A stretch of 64,000 nt of DNA, from contig JAGHSY010000031.1 in the NCBI GenBank assembly GCA_018065615.1, positions 1-64,000 of the forward strand, read 5' to 3'. Below the pieces are notes generated by a model. It worked only from the letters and a program-made list of their open reading frames with translations. It did no database searches and was not told the origin of the DNA. Shown in pieces: positions 16,970 through 25,707 of the stretch. Source of the DNA: Candidatus Colenecus caballi. Its GTDB lineage: Bacteria > Bacteroidota > Bacteroidia > Bacteroidales > Bacteroidaceae. The translations under genes and the position numbers were made by a program. Each line of letters begins with the position of its first letter. The first letter of the stretch is position 1.

Positions 16970-19369
16970 TCACTTGCCCAGACTGGCAATGATGCGGACG
17001 TTGAGCTGGCGGCCGGTCAGATAGTTGGGAACGGCGTACTGTGTACCCGTGACGTCTGTTATCCAGTAGTAGGAATTCACGTTGTTGATTCCAAGCAGGT
17101 TGGAACAGTCCACACCGAGCCATGCGTCCTTGAAAAATCCTGACTTGCCATATACGTGCGGATGATTCCGCCAGTCCCAGATCTTATATGACAGTCCGAT
17201 GTCAACGCGCTTGTAGGCCGGTGCCCTGAAGGTCTCCTTCTCGCGACCGCTGTGTGTGGGGCCGAACGGCAGTCCGTCAGCCAGAGTGCAGCGCAATGAC
17301 ATCTTCCAGTATTCCCTGCGCGGAAAGAAGTCAGTGAAATACAGTGAGAAGTTGTACAGCTGGTCTGTGGGGCGCGGCAGCCACCGGCCTGCAATCTTTT
17401 CTTCGGTCTTCATGAGAGAGAACGTGATCCATGACGGCGTGCCGGGAACAAACTCTCCGTACAGTTTCATGTCGATGCCGGCCGCATATCCGTGCGCGCA
17501 GTTTTCGCCGTAGTAAACTATCCTTACATTGTCAAGGTTGTACGGAATCAGCCGGTCAAGTTTCTTGTAATAGATTTCGGTGGTGAACTTGAACGGGCGG
17601 CCATAGACGCGGAAGTCATAGTCGCCGCCCAGCACGAACTGCAGCGACTGCTGTGAGCGTATGCTGCGGTTCAGCTGCACGCGGTATGCGCCATCGGACC
17701 TGACGGTGTCCTTGATTTCCTTATAGAAAGGTGTCTGGTAATACAGGCCTGTCGAAAACCTGAAAGTGAAGTTTTCATTCCAGTCGGGCGAATAGGCGGC
17801 AATGAGTCTGGGGCTGATTGTGAGTTCGTCATTCCAGCTCCACCAGGTGCCGCGGACGCCGGCGTTGAGTGACAGCAGACCGCCGGGTATCATGAAACGC
17901 CATGTGTCCTGAAGGTAGGCCGATGCGCGGTCATTGCCAATTCTCTGGTCCGACTTGAGCGAGTATATCATCTCCATCGGTCCGGTCTGGGTGTAGGGCA
18001 GGGTGTAGCCGGCCGAATCACGCATTTCCCATTCGCTCATGCGGTCCGATACCTTTTCGTGCCGGTATTCAAGGCCCCAGCCAATGGTTCCGGCTGATTC
18101 TGTGGAATGTGTGCCGCGCAGCGATGCCTGGATGACATCGGACTTGAGGCGGTTGCGGGCGTGCTGCATGAATGTGCCGACTGCCATGGCACTGCCGTCG
18201 TTGCTGCTTTCGTCCAGCCAGTACTGGCTTATTATGTCAAATGATTCGCTCTCGTGGCTTTCAAACGCTGCCAGGTTGAAACGCAGGGTGTGGGCATCGG
18301 ACTTGCGCTGTATGTCCAGCGCCCCGAACAGCGTGTTGAAACGGTCTGTCTCCCAGCCTTCATAATAGACCTTGAAGTTGTGCGGGTTCTCTGACGTTCC
18401 GAAACTGGTGCTGCGGTCTGACGGCTTGAAGCTGTAGCGGTTCACGGCTGCGTTGCCAATCAGACCTATTTCCCATTTTTCATTCGGGGTCCAGCTCATG
18501 TATGTCTGGTAGTCCAGGAATGACGGGTCGTATTCCCCTTTGGTGTCAAGGGTGCCCAGCAGGTAGCCTGTGGTCTTGTAGCGGACGCTGCCTGAAAAGC
18601 TGAACTTGTCATTGCCTGCGCCTATGAATGCGCTGGCGCCCAGCAGGCTGGCGCTAAGGACTGATTCGAACCCTTTGGGCTTGCGGTAGGTTATGTCCAG
18701 GACCGATGACATACGGTCGCCGTATGAGACACTGAATCCGCCGGTCGAGAAGCTTATGGATTCGACCATGTCCGGGTTGATGAAACTCAGGCCTTCCTGC
18801 TGTCCTGCGCGTACCAGCAGCGGACGCAGCACTTCGGTGCCGTTCACATAGACGCTGTTCTCGTCAAAGTTTCCGCCGCGCACGCTGTACTGGCTGCTAA
18901 GCTCGTTGTGGCTGCTCACGCCGGCCTGGGTCGATATTATGGATTCCACTGAACCGCCGTTCGGGTCCGCGTTGAAGCGCAGTCCGCTGGCGTTGATGTT
19001 CTGCATGCCGTCTGTCTGACGGCGCGTGTCGCTGACTTCCACGTCCTGGAACATGTAGTTGACGGACTGCATCATGATGTCAAGCCTGACCGTGTCGGAC
19101 GGGCGGACCAGGGTCCGGCGGCGCGTTTCGTATCCTATCATGCGGAAGACCAGACTCACGGTGTCGCCGGGAGCGCTGACCCGGATTTCATATTCGCCCT
19201 TCAGGTTGCTCATGGCGGACTGGAAGGTGTGCTCCTCATTGACGGTGGCCAGTTCGACAGGCTTGCCGTTCTCATCGGATATGCGTCCGTAAACCACAAT
19301 GCGTCTGGCCTGCACGGACACCGCCATGCAGACTGCAAGAAACAGGAATATGGTCCTGAGCATTTTCAT
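16970..19369 (-). CDS. TonB-dependent outer-membrane receptor with N-terminal carboxypeptidase-regulatory-like domain
   Basis: A 799-residue protein: signal peptide (1-21, ends SVQA), CarboxypepD_reg-like beta domain (about 24-110, GRISDENGKPVELATV), plug (about 125-240, SVRGGNFDENSVYVNGTEV) and a beta-barrel to a C-terminal aromatic-poor strand (LNVRIIASLGK). It is shorter than SusC-type receptors and has no SusD beside it, so it more likely imports a small ligand or ion-chelate than a glycan. The substrate cannot be read from the sequence. It is divergent from the nitroreductase gene 63 bases away. Confidence 0.88.
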   Translation of the reverse strand: MKMLRTIFLFLAVCMAVSVQARRIVVYGRISDENGKPVELATVNEEHTFQSAMSNLKGEYEIRVSAPGDTVSLVFRMIGYETRRRTLVRPSDTVRLDIMMQSVNYMFQDVEVSDTRRQTDGMQNINASGLRFNADPNGGSVESIISTQAGVSSHNELSSQYSVRGGNFDENSVYVNGTEVLRPLLVRAGQQEGLSFINPDMVESISFSTGGFSVSYGDRMSSVLDITYRKPKGFESVLSASLLGASAFIGAGNDKFSFSGSVRYKTTGYLLGTLDTKGEYDPSFLDYQTYMSWTPNEKWEIGLIGNAAVNRYSFKPSDRSTSFGTSENPHNFKVYYEGWETDRFNTLFGALDIQRKSDAHTLRFNLAAFESHESESFDIISQYWLDESSNDGSAMAVGTFMQHARNRLKSDVIQASLRGTHSTESAGTIGWGLEYRHEKVSDRMSEWEMRDSAGYTLPYTQTGPMEMIYSLKSDQRIGNDRASAYLQDTWRFMIPGGLLSLNAGVRGTWWSWNDELTISPRLIAAYSPDWNENFTFRFSTGLYYQTPFYKEIKDTVRSDGAYRVQLNRSIRSQQSLQFVLGGDYDFRVYGRPFKFTTEIYYKKLDRLIPYNLDNVRIVYYGENCAHGYAAGIDMKLYGEFVPGTPSWITFSLMKTEEKIAGRWLPRPTDQLYNFSLYFTDFFPRREYWKMSLRCTLADGLPFGPTHSGREKETFRAPAYKRVDIGLSYKIWDWRNHPHVYGKSGFFKDAWLGVDCSNLLGINNVNSYYWITDVTGTQYAVPNYLTGRQLNVRIIASLGK

Positions 19370-19432
19370 TTGACTTATTAACGCGGAAAACCATGTTTTA
19401 TTTTTAAATTCGCGGAATAAAAGGAAAAGAAG

Positions 19433-19960
19433 ATGGAACAGTTCAGCAAACTTATACAGACGCGCCGCAGCATGCGCAAGTTTACAGAAGAGAAACTCAC
19501 TGAGAATGAAAAGAAAATGCTGCTCAGGGCAGCCCTGATCTCACCCACTTCAAAGAACACCCGCGGCTGGGAGTTCATTGCGGTCGATGACGCGGAAACC
19601 CTCCGGAAACTGTCAGTGTGCCGCGAAATGGGGTCCGGATTCCTGGCCGAGGCCGCTTTCGCAGTAGTGGTTCTGGGTGACCCTACCAAAAGCGATGCCT
19701 GGATAGAGGACTGCTCCATTGCCGCCATCACCATGCAGCTTCAGGCCGAGGACCTTGGACTGGGCAGCTGCTGGTCACACATGCGCAACCGTTTCAGCGC
19801 TGACGGCATATCGACCAAGGAGACCATTCAGAAACTCTTTGGCGTTCCCGAACCGTACGAACCGCTCTGCATAATCGGATTCGGCCACAAGGGCATGGAC
19901 CGCAAGCCATACGAGGACGACAGGATGCAGTGGGAGAAAGTACACACAAACAGGTTCTGA
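19433..19960 (+). CDS. Nitroreductase family FMN oxidoreductase
   Basis: A 175-residue protein starting MEQFSKLIQTRRSMRKFTEEKL, where RRSMRKF is the FMN-phosphate binding motif. ALISPTSKNTRGWEF and DLGLGSCWSHMR follow, also typical. These small homodimeric flavoenzymes reduce quinones, nitro compounds or related electrophiles with NAD(P)H. It heads a run of seven closely packed plus-strand genes; its stop overlaps the next start (TGATG). Confidence 0.9.
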   Translation: MEQFSKLIQTRRSMRKFTEEKLTENEKKMLLRAALISPTSKNTRGWEFIAVDDAETLRKLSVCREMGSGFLAEAAFAVVVLGDPTKSDAWIEDCSIAAITMQLQAEDLGLGSCWSHMRNRFSADGISTKETIQKLFGVPEPYEPLCIIGFGHKGMDRKPYEDDRMQWEKVHTNRF

Positions 19961-20712
19961 TGAAGATTGCGCTGGTAGGGGCTGGCAACGTTGCCACATG
20001 TATGGGACCGCGGCTCAAGGCTGCAGGCCATGACATTGTGTGCGTCTACAGCCGCACCATTCAGTCGGCAAGCGTGCTGGCTGAAAGGCTTGGCGCCGTT
20101 GCCGTCACAGACCTTGCCGCCATGCCTCAGGCCGATGTGTACCTGACCATGCTGAAAGATGACGCCCTGCTGGCGCTGGCACCTGAAATCGTGAAAGGCC
20201 GTGACGGACTTTTCCTGCATACCGCCGGCAGCATACCCCTGTCTGTCTGGTCCGATGCAGGCGCCCGGAACTGCGGCGTGCTGTACGTCATGCAGACATT
20301 CTCCAAGACAAGTGTGATTGAATGGGACAAGGTGACCGCCTTCATCGAGGGGGCATCGGACTCAATCAGGGAACTGGCATCGGACCTGACTCCGAATGTG
20401 GTCAGCCTGAGTTCGGAAGGACGGCGCAGACTGCACCTGGCAGCGGTTTTTGCCAACAATTTCTCAAACCACATGTTCGCTGTAAGCCAGCGTCTGCTGG
20501 AGAAGGAGGGCGTGCCGTTCAGCGTCATGCTTCCGCTCATCAGGGAGGGCGTACGCAAGCTGGATACGATGAACCCGTCAGACGCCCAGACCGGTCCTGC
20601 CGTACGCGGTGACCGCAAAGTGGTGGACGAACACCTGTCACTGTTGGCCGACGAGCCGCGGTGGGCTCGGCTTTATGAACTGATTTCCAAAGACATAAAC
20701 CACGAATTATGA
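19960..20712 (+). CDS. Rossmann-fold and DUF2520 domain protein
   Basis: A 250-residue protein starting [20 protein letters not shown] with an N-terminal NAD(P)-binding Rossmann fold (GAGNVA, residues 7-12) and a C-terminal all-helical DUF2520 domain (about 125-245, [22 protein letters not shown]). The layout resembles ketopantoate or pyrroline-5-carboxylate reductases, but the substrate of this family is not established. The start at 19960 overlaps the nitroreductase stop; a longer start at 19930 would overlap by 31 bases. The next gene starts four bases inside its end. Confidence 0.85.
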   Translation: MKIALVGAGNVATCMGPRLKAAGHDIVCVYSRTIQSASVLAERLGAVAVTDLAAMPQADVYLTMLKDDALLALAPEIVKGRDGLFLHTAGSIPLSVWSDAGARNCGVLYVMQTFSKTSVIEWDKVTAFIEGASDSIRELASDLTPNVVSLSSEGRRRLHLAAVFANNFSNHMFAVSQRLLEKEGVPFSVMLPLIREGVRKLDTMNPSDAQTGPAVRGDRKVVDEHLSLLADEPRWARLYELISKDINHEL

Positions 20713-21227
20713 TAAACTACGACCTTTCAAGAATCAAGGCAATGGTGTTTGACGTTGACGGCGTTCTGAGTTGTGACGTCATGAACCTGTCACCGGAAGG
20801 GGACCCCGTGCGTACGGTGAACGTGAAGGACGGCTACGCCCTGCAGCTGGCTGTAAAGATGGGACTGAACCTGTGCATCATTACCGGTGCACGCGTAGAA
20901 TCTGTACGCAAGCGTTTTGAAGGTCTGGGGATAAAGGATGTTTACATTGCATCGAGCGTGAAGATACGTGACTATGAGGAGTTTGTGGCCAAATACGGCC
21001 TTAAGTCCGATGAGGTCCTGTACATGGGCGACGACATTCCCGACTATCAGATAATGCAGCTGGTTGGATTGCCCTGCTGTCCCGCTGACGCATGCCCGGA
21101 GATACAGTCGCTGAGCAAGTATGTGTCACCGCTGGCCGGCGGCCGCGGCTGCGTGCGTGACGTGGTGGAGCAGGTGCTCAAGGTGCAGGGAAAGTGGCTC
21201 AGTAATGAAAAGGCTTTTGGTTGGTAA
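20709..21227 (+). CDS. KdsC-like HAD phosphatase (3-deoxy-D-manno-octulosonate 8-phosphate phosphatase family)
   Basis: A 172-residue C0-type HAD hydrolase without cap domain. Motif I is [11 protein letters not shown] (Asp16, Asp18), motif II CIITGA, and motif IV MGDDIPD; these match KdsC, which frees KDO from KDO-8-phosphate for lipopolysaccharide. It starts by overlapping the previous stop by four bases and precedes maf. Family is confident; the exact sugar phosphate is inferred. Confidence 0.87.
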   Translation: MINYDLSRIKAMVFDVDGVLSCDVMNLSPEGDPVRTVNVKDGYALQLAVKMGLNLCIITGARVESVRKRFEGLGIKDVYIASSVKIRDYEEFVAKYGLKSDEVLYMGDDIPDYQIMQLVGLPCCPADACPEIQSLSKYVSPLAGGRGCVRDVVEQVLKVQGKWLSNEKAFGW

Positions 21228-21231
21228 TAAT

Positions 21232-21813
21232 ATGAATTTTCCGTACAGAATAGTTCTGGCATCCAATTCGCCCCGCCGCCGCGAACTGCTTGGCGGTCTG
21301 GGCATACCATTCACCACCCGTGTCCTGGACGGCATTGACGAGTCATGGCCATCGGACCTGAAGGGTGAGGACATCCCGCTTTACATATCCCGTGAGAAAG
21401 CATCGGCCTACAAGAGTTCAATTGCGCCCGATGAGCTTGTAATCACCGCAGACACAATAGTTTACGTTGACGGTCAGGTCCTTGGCAAACCGGTGGACGG
21501 GTCCGATGCCAAACGCATGCTCCGCCAGATTTCAGGCCGATGGCATGAGGTGATTACCGGTGTCACGCTGATGACCGCCGACCGCGAGCGCAGCTTTGCA
21601 GTGACCACCCGCGTGCGTTTCTGCGACCTGTCTGATGAAGAGATTGACCACTACGTCTCCGAATTTGCGCCCATGGACAAGGCCGGTGCCTACGGAATCC
21701 AGGAATGGATAGGCTACATAGGTGTCGAGCGTATTGAGGGCAGCTATTTCAACGTTGTCGGACTCCCGGTCCAGCGGCTTTACAGAGAACTAACCGATTT
21801 TTACAAAATATGA
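21232..21813 (+). CDS. maf: Maf family nucleoside triphosphate pyrophosphatase
   Basis: A 193-residue protein starting MNFPYRIVLASNSPRRREL, the Maf phosphate-binding motif SNSPRRREL; ITADTIVYVDGQVLGKP and DKAGAYGIQEW are the other conserved blocks. Maf proteins hydrolyse non-canonical or dTTP/UTP-type nucleotides. The start at 21232 sits five bases after the kdsC-like stop; earlier in-frame starts lie inside that gene. Its stop overlaps the GH43 start (ATGA). Confidence 0.93.
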   Translation: MNFPYRIVLASNSPRRRELLGGLGIPFTTRVLDGIDESWPSDLKGEDIPLYISREKASAYKSSIAPDELVITADTIVYVDGQVLGKPVDGSDAKRMLRQISGRWHEVITGVTLMTADRERSFAVTTRVRFCDLSDEEIDHYVSEFAPMDKAGAYGIQEWIGYIGVERIEGSYFNVVGLPVQRLYRELTDFYKI

Positions 21814-23663
21814 AAACCAAATCAATTCTAACCTTGGCGGCTGTCTGTGCCGCAATTTGCGCAAACGCGCAGAATCCGATAATCAGTACGATATTCACCC
21901 CGGACCCGGCACCGTTCGTGTATGGGGATAAGGTGTATCTGTTTGCAGACCATGACGAGGACGGACGCAACCGTGACTTCAACATGAAGGACTGGCTGCT
22001 GTTCAGCACTGAGGATATGGTGAACTGGACCTATGAAGGAACCCAGGTAACTACCGCCACATTCCCGTGGGCACGTCAGGGGCAGCGTGCGTGGGCGTCA
22101 CAGGGCGTTGAACGTGGCGGCAAGTGGTACTGGTATGTATGCTGCAACAAGGCGGGCGGCGGTGACGTTCTGGCTGTAGCTACAGCTGACAGTCCCACCG
22201 GTCCGTGGAGGGATGCCATAGGCGGCCCGCTGTGTGAGGGCTTCGGATTCATCGACCCCACCGTGTTCATTGACGACAACGGCAAGGCATATCTGTTCTG
22301 GGGCAACAAGGGCCTGTGGTACGGTGAACTGAATGATGACATGATTTCGTTCAAGGACGGTTTCAAGGAGGTTCCCGGTTACCATGACCCCGCCTGTTTC
22401 GGCCAGCTGCAGTCCAAGATGAACTGGGCGCACGGCAAGGAGGAGATGATGACCCAGTATGAGGAAGGTCCGTGGCTCATGAAGCGGAACGGCACATATT
22501 ACCTTTCATATCCCGCAGGCGGCGTTCCGGAACACATGGCATATTCCACTGCTCCCACCATTGACGGCCCGTGGACATACCGCGGCCGCATAATGGATGA
22601 GGCCAGCAGCTTTACAATCCACGGCGGCAACATAGAGTTCAAGGGCCGCAGCTTCATGTTCTACCACACCGGTGACCTGCCGGGCGGCGGAGGCTACAAC
22701 CGTTCCGCAGCTGTCGAGGAATTCAAGTGGAACGATGACGGCTCATTCCCGTTCATCCCCCAGACCAAAGAAGGTGTGAAGACTCCAATAAAGAACCTTG
22801 ACCCGTACAGCCGCGTCGAGGCCGAAACGCAGGCGCAGGCATCGGGCCTGAAGGTTGACCATAACGCCGGTACGGACCATTTCGTGACTGACATCCACAA
22901 CGGTGACTGGATCCGCGTACGCTCTGTCGATTTCAAGGACTGCGGCCAGAAGGTGGTGACGGTGGTGGTGGGCAGTCAGAAGGGCAGCGGCACCATAGAA
23001 TTCCACATTGATGGCATGGACGGCGAACCGTTCTGCAAGGTGCCCGTCAACACTGACAACGCCGGTTTCCCCACGGCGTCATTCACATATCTCATTGACA
23101 CCAATGTGACAGGAGTACATGACGTGTATCTTGTCTTCAGGACCGATGTGGCCGAACCCTTCACCCTTGACTGGTGGAAGTTTGGAAGCCACGCAAACAT
23201 GCCGCTTGTTCAGACACGTTTCACAGCAGACCCGGCTCCGGTGGTCATTGACGGCAAGGTGTTCCTCTATACACCCATGATGAGGACGGTGCCCGCGGCT
23301 TCCAGATGTTTGACTGGCTGCTTTATACATCGGACGATATGGTCAACTGGCAGGACCACGGTGCGGTGGCTTCACTTGACGACTTCAAGTACTACGACGG
23401 CAAGAACGGAGCCTGGGCGGAACAGGTGGTTGCCGCAAACGGCTGCTATTATATGTACTGTCCCATTCACGGACACGGCATTGGCGTGCTGGAGTCCATG
23501 TCGCCGTACGGCCCGTTCACCGACCCGCTGGGCGAGCCTCTGGTATGGCAGAAAGAGCACTGGGATGACATTGACCCTACTGTCTGGGTCGATGATGACG
23601 GCCAGGCATACATGTACTGGGGTAACCCGAACCTGTATTCCGTCAAGCTGGGCAAGGACATGA
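21810..23663 (+). CDS. GH43 glycoside hydrolase, N-terminal half of a frameshifted double enzyme
   Basis: The first ~480 residues are authentic: signal peptide (1-20, ends CANA), a GH43 five-blade propeller with catalytic base Asp32 (PDPAPF), pKa modulator Asp149 (FIDPTVF) and acid Glu219 (YEEGPW), then a CBM6-like module (about 345-470, EAETQAQASGLKVD, TLDWWKFG). A second GH43 domain begins (TADPAPVVIDGKVFLYT) but at about 23270-23275 one base is missing and translation continues out of frame to 23663 as nonsense. The correct continuation lies in the next frame (see 23306-24481). GH43 enzymes act on arabinan, xylan or galactan side chains; here the substrate is unknown. The gene ends an operon of housekeeping genes and has no SusCD nearby. 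Confidence 0.85.
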   Translation: MKTKSILTLAAVCAAICANAQNPIISTIFTPDPAPFVYGDKVYLFADHDEDGRNRDFNMKDWLLFSTEDMVNWTYEGTQVTTATFPWARQGQRAWASQGVERGGKWYWYVCCNKAGGGDVLAVATADSPTGPWRDAIGGPLCEGFGFIDPTVFIDDNGKAYLFWGNKGLWYGELNDDMISFKDGFKEVPGYHDPACFGQLQSKMNWAHGKEEMMTQYEEGPWLMKRNGTYYLSYPAGGVPEHMAYSTAPTIDGPWTYRGRIMDEASSFTIHGGNIEFKGRSFMFYHTGDLPGGGGYNRSAAVEEFKWNDDGSFPFIPQTKEGVKTPIKNLDPYSRVEAETQAQASGLKVDHNAGTDHFVTDIHNGDWIRVRSVDFKDCGQKVVTVVVGSQKGSGTIEFHIDGMDGEPFCKVPVNTDNAGFPTASFTYLIDTNVTGVHDVYLVFRTDVAEPFTLDWWKFGSHANMPLVQTRFTADPAPVVIDGKVFLYTPMMRTVPAASRCLTGCFIHRTIWSTGRTTVRWLHLTTSSTTTARTEPGRNRWLPQTAAIICTVPFTDTALACWSPCRRTARSPTRWASLWYGRKSTGMTLTLLSGSMMTARHTCTGVTRTCIPSSWART

Positions 23664-24481
23664 CATCGCTTGCCGGTCCCATTGTCAAGCATCCCAAGAT
23701 TCAGGACTATCAGGAAGGCCCCTGGTTCTGGAAGCATGACGGACACTACTACATGGCGTTTGCATCGACCTGCTGTCCTGAGGGAATAGGCTACGCAATG
23801 AGTGACGGCCCGGAAGGTCCGTGGGAGTACAAGGGTCACATCATGGACCACACAGTCCGTACGCGCGGCAACCATCCCGGCATTATCGAATATAAAGGCA
23901 AGAGCTATGTCTTCGGACTGAATTATGACATCATGCACCTGAAGACTTTCGCCCATGCCGAGCAGCGTTCGGTTTCCTGTGCTGAGATGCATTACAATGA
24001 GGACGGCACCATTCGGGAAGTGCCATATTTCATAGACAATGTGGTTGAACAGGTCAAACCTTTCAATCCGTACCGTCGTGTCGAGGCCGAGACCATGGCT
24101 TGGGGCTACGGGCTCAAGACCGACCGCTATGTTCCCGGTGATGAAAGCCAGCTGGATTACAATCCTACAAACATGTACGTACATGGCATTGACAACGGCG
24201 AGGTCCTGATTGTCCGCGGAGTGGATTTCGGCAAGAAGGGCGCCAGGACAATGTACGCTTCGATAGGCTCTGACGGCTATGGCTGCGTTGAGATTCATCT
24301 TGATTCCGAAGACGGTCCTCTGGCTGCCGTCATTCCCGTAAGCCCGACAGGCGGTGAAAAGGTGTTCAACACGTTTGTGGCCAAATTCAAGCCGCGCATA
24401 AAAGGCACCCATGACCTGGTCTTCAAGTTCACAGGTGTGGGCAAGGATCTGTTCACGTTTGACTGGTGGCGCTGCAAGTGA
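23306..24481 (+). CDS. GH43 glycoside hydrolase, C-terminal half (after frameshift)
   Basis: A 391-residue frame that picks up the second GH43-CBM6 unit of the upstream gene. It contains the second Asp (DIDPTVWVDDDGQAYMYWG) and the catalytic Glu (YQEGPWFWKHDG) plus a second CBM6-like module ending TFDWWRCK, which mirrors the end of the first module. It lacks the catalytic base DPAP, which is encoded before the frameshift in the other frame. So neither fragment of the second catalytic domain is complete. Homologous segments 60-75 aa in the first half (HDEDG, DWLLFSTEDMVNW) match HDEDG and DWLLYTSDDMVNW here, fixing the break to within about three bases of 23272. A sequencing or assembly error is possible. 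Confidence 0.82.
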   Translation: MFDWLLYTSDDMVNWQDHGAVASLDDFKYYDGKNGAWAEQVVAANGCYYMYCPIHGHGIGVLESMSPYGPFTDPLGEPLVWQKEHWDDIDPTVWVDDDGQAYMYWGNPNLYSVKLGKDMTSLAGPIVKHPKIQDYQEGPWFWKHDGHYYMAFASTCCPEGIGYAMSDGPEGPWEYKGHIMDHTVRTRGNHPGIIEYKGKSYVFGLNYDIMHLKTFAHAEQRSVSCAEMHYNEDGTIREVPYFIDNVVEQVKPFNPYRRVEAETMAWGYGLKTDRYVPGDESQLDYNPTNMYVHGIDNGEVLIVRGVDFGKKGARTMYASIGSDGYGCVEIHLDSEDGPLAAVIPVSPTGGEKVFNTFVAKFKPRIKGTHDLVFKFTGVGKDLFTFDWWRCK

Positions 24482-24482
24482 C

Positions 24483-25010
24483 ATGAAGGTAAGGCTGTTC
24501 AGAGTAAGGATATCAAGGTTGTGGAGCAGGATGCTCTGCACCGTTTCCGCTTTGCTCCTGCCTGTCCTGGTGTCGGGACAGAACATCCGGGAATATAGGG
24601 TCGCATACGGTTCTCCATATCCTGATTTTTCGAATTCATGGATAAGAACCGATACCTTCAACACCAGAATAATGGCAATGTACGGCGTGCCTGTTCCTGG
24701 TCCGGTTTTCAATGTCAGTGATTTTCCTTCAATGACAGAACCGGAACCGGCTGTGCCCCTGTTGGAGGTCGATGGTAACGAATGGATTGTCAGCCGTGAC
24801 AGGTTGGAATCCTTTGACTGGAATAACGATTATGGCAATTTTGAGAAACTGGCCGCTCTGCTTGGTATCAGAAAACGTCAGATCAGGAGCGTCAATGTGC
24901 TGAAGGATGCCGATGCAACTGCCCTGTGGGGAGCCAAAGGCATGAATGGAGTCCTGCAGGTGACAACTAAAAGGTCCCGTTACAGGAAGGGCCAGCCGGC
25001 TGGAAAATGA
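24483..25010 (+). CDS. Secreted TonB plug-like domain protein without barrel
   Basis: A 175-residue protein starting at 24483, one base after the GH43 stop, with an N-terminal signal (LCTVSALLLPVLVSGQ). The C-terminal half contains SVNVLKDADATALWGAKGMNGVLQVTTKR, which is the hallmark of the plug domain of SusC-like receptors (compare ITVLKGASATALYGSR in the SusC at 56629). There is no barrel. Free plug-like proteins occur in Bacteroidota, but their role is not established; a TonB-interaction or remnant role is possible. It overlaps the next start by four bases. Confidence 0.72.
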   Translation: MKVRLFRVRISRLWSRMLCTVSALLLPVLVSGQNIREYRVAYGSPYPDFSNSWIRTDTFNTRIMAMYGVPVPGPVFNVSDFPSMTEPEPAVPLLEVDGNEWIVSRDRLESFDWNNDYGNFEKLAALLGIRKRQIRSVNVLKDADATALWGAKGMNGVLQVTTKRSRYRKGQPAGK

Positions 25011-25504
25011 ACATAAGGAAAGCATCGGAAAAAGACATCCCCATAATCCGTGCGCTGGCGGACGTGTGTTTCCGCCATACTTATCGGACTATATTGTCAT
25101 CGGACCAGATGGAGTACATGATGGAGTGGATGTACTCGGAACGCAGCCTGCACGAACAGATTTGTACGCAGGGACATGTGTATTATCTGTGTTATGACAA
25201 AGATAGTCCGATAGGCTACGTGTCCGTCAGCCGTGAAGGTCCGGACCTGTTCCATCTGCAGAAAATATACATTCTGCCCGACCGTCAGGGTGGCGGAGTG
25301 GGGCGCATCCTTTTTCAGACCGCCGTGGACCATGTGCACCGTGAGCATCCCGCCCCGTGCACCATGGAACTGAATGTCAACCGCAGCAACCCCGCCGTCA
25401 CGTTCTACGAGCACATGGGCATGACCAGAGCCCGCCAAGGCGATTTTCCAATAGGATGCGGCTATTTCATGAATGACTACATCATGTCAATTCAGGTGTG
25501 TTGA
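25007..25504 (+). CDS. GNAT family N-acetyltransferase
   Basis: A 165-residue protein with the acetyl-CoA binding motif DRQGGGVGRILFQTAV (RxxGxG type, residues about 93-108) and the C-terminal NRSNPAVTFYEHMGM helix-strand unit. The N-terminus MNIRKASEKDIPIIRALAD is typical of GNAT folds. The substrate cannot be told. Last gene of the plus-strand run; the RAYT-associated repeat begins 15 bases after its stop. Confidence 0.87.
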   Translation: MNIRKASEKDIPIIRALADVCFRHTYRTILSSDQMEYMMEWMYSERSLHEQICTQGHVYYLCYDKDSPIGYVSVSREGPDLFHLQKIYILPDRQGGGVGRILFQTAVDHVHREHPAPCTMELNVNRSNPAVTFYEHMGMTRARQGDFPIGCGYFMNDYIMSIQVC

Positions 25505-25518
25505 CATCGGACTTGATT

Positions 25519-25661
25519 CCGCCAAACAGTGACACACGCATCGCTGTTGTGGGGCTCCTGGCTGCGGTCCGTGAGTCTGACTACCCTGAAAACGGCGTGT
25601 CAGACTCAGGAAGGCAAGCTGCAGGGCTTGTGAATATGGTGGATGAGTCGCTGTTTGGCGG
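25519..25661. repeat. Structured repeat, left copy
   Basis: Ends are perfect 11-bp inverted repeats CCGCCAAACAG / CTGTTTGGCGG, and pairing continues to 17 positions with one wobble and one mismatch. A second inverted pair, GAGTCTGAC / GTCAGACTC, sits inside. Bases 25566-25664 are identical (99 of 99) to 26775-26873. Weaker similarity continues to about 25700. Confidence 0.85.
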
Positions 25662-25707
25662 AAAACGTTACGCGTGAAAATACCGCTGCACCTGCGTGTC
25701 CGGCAAG

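Noticed and set aside
23372-24712. A 446-codon minus-strand frame across the second GH43 half
   Set aside because: It is the antisense shadow of the GH43 reading frame, where DPTV/EGPW motifs are clear on the plus strand.
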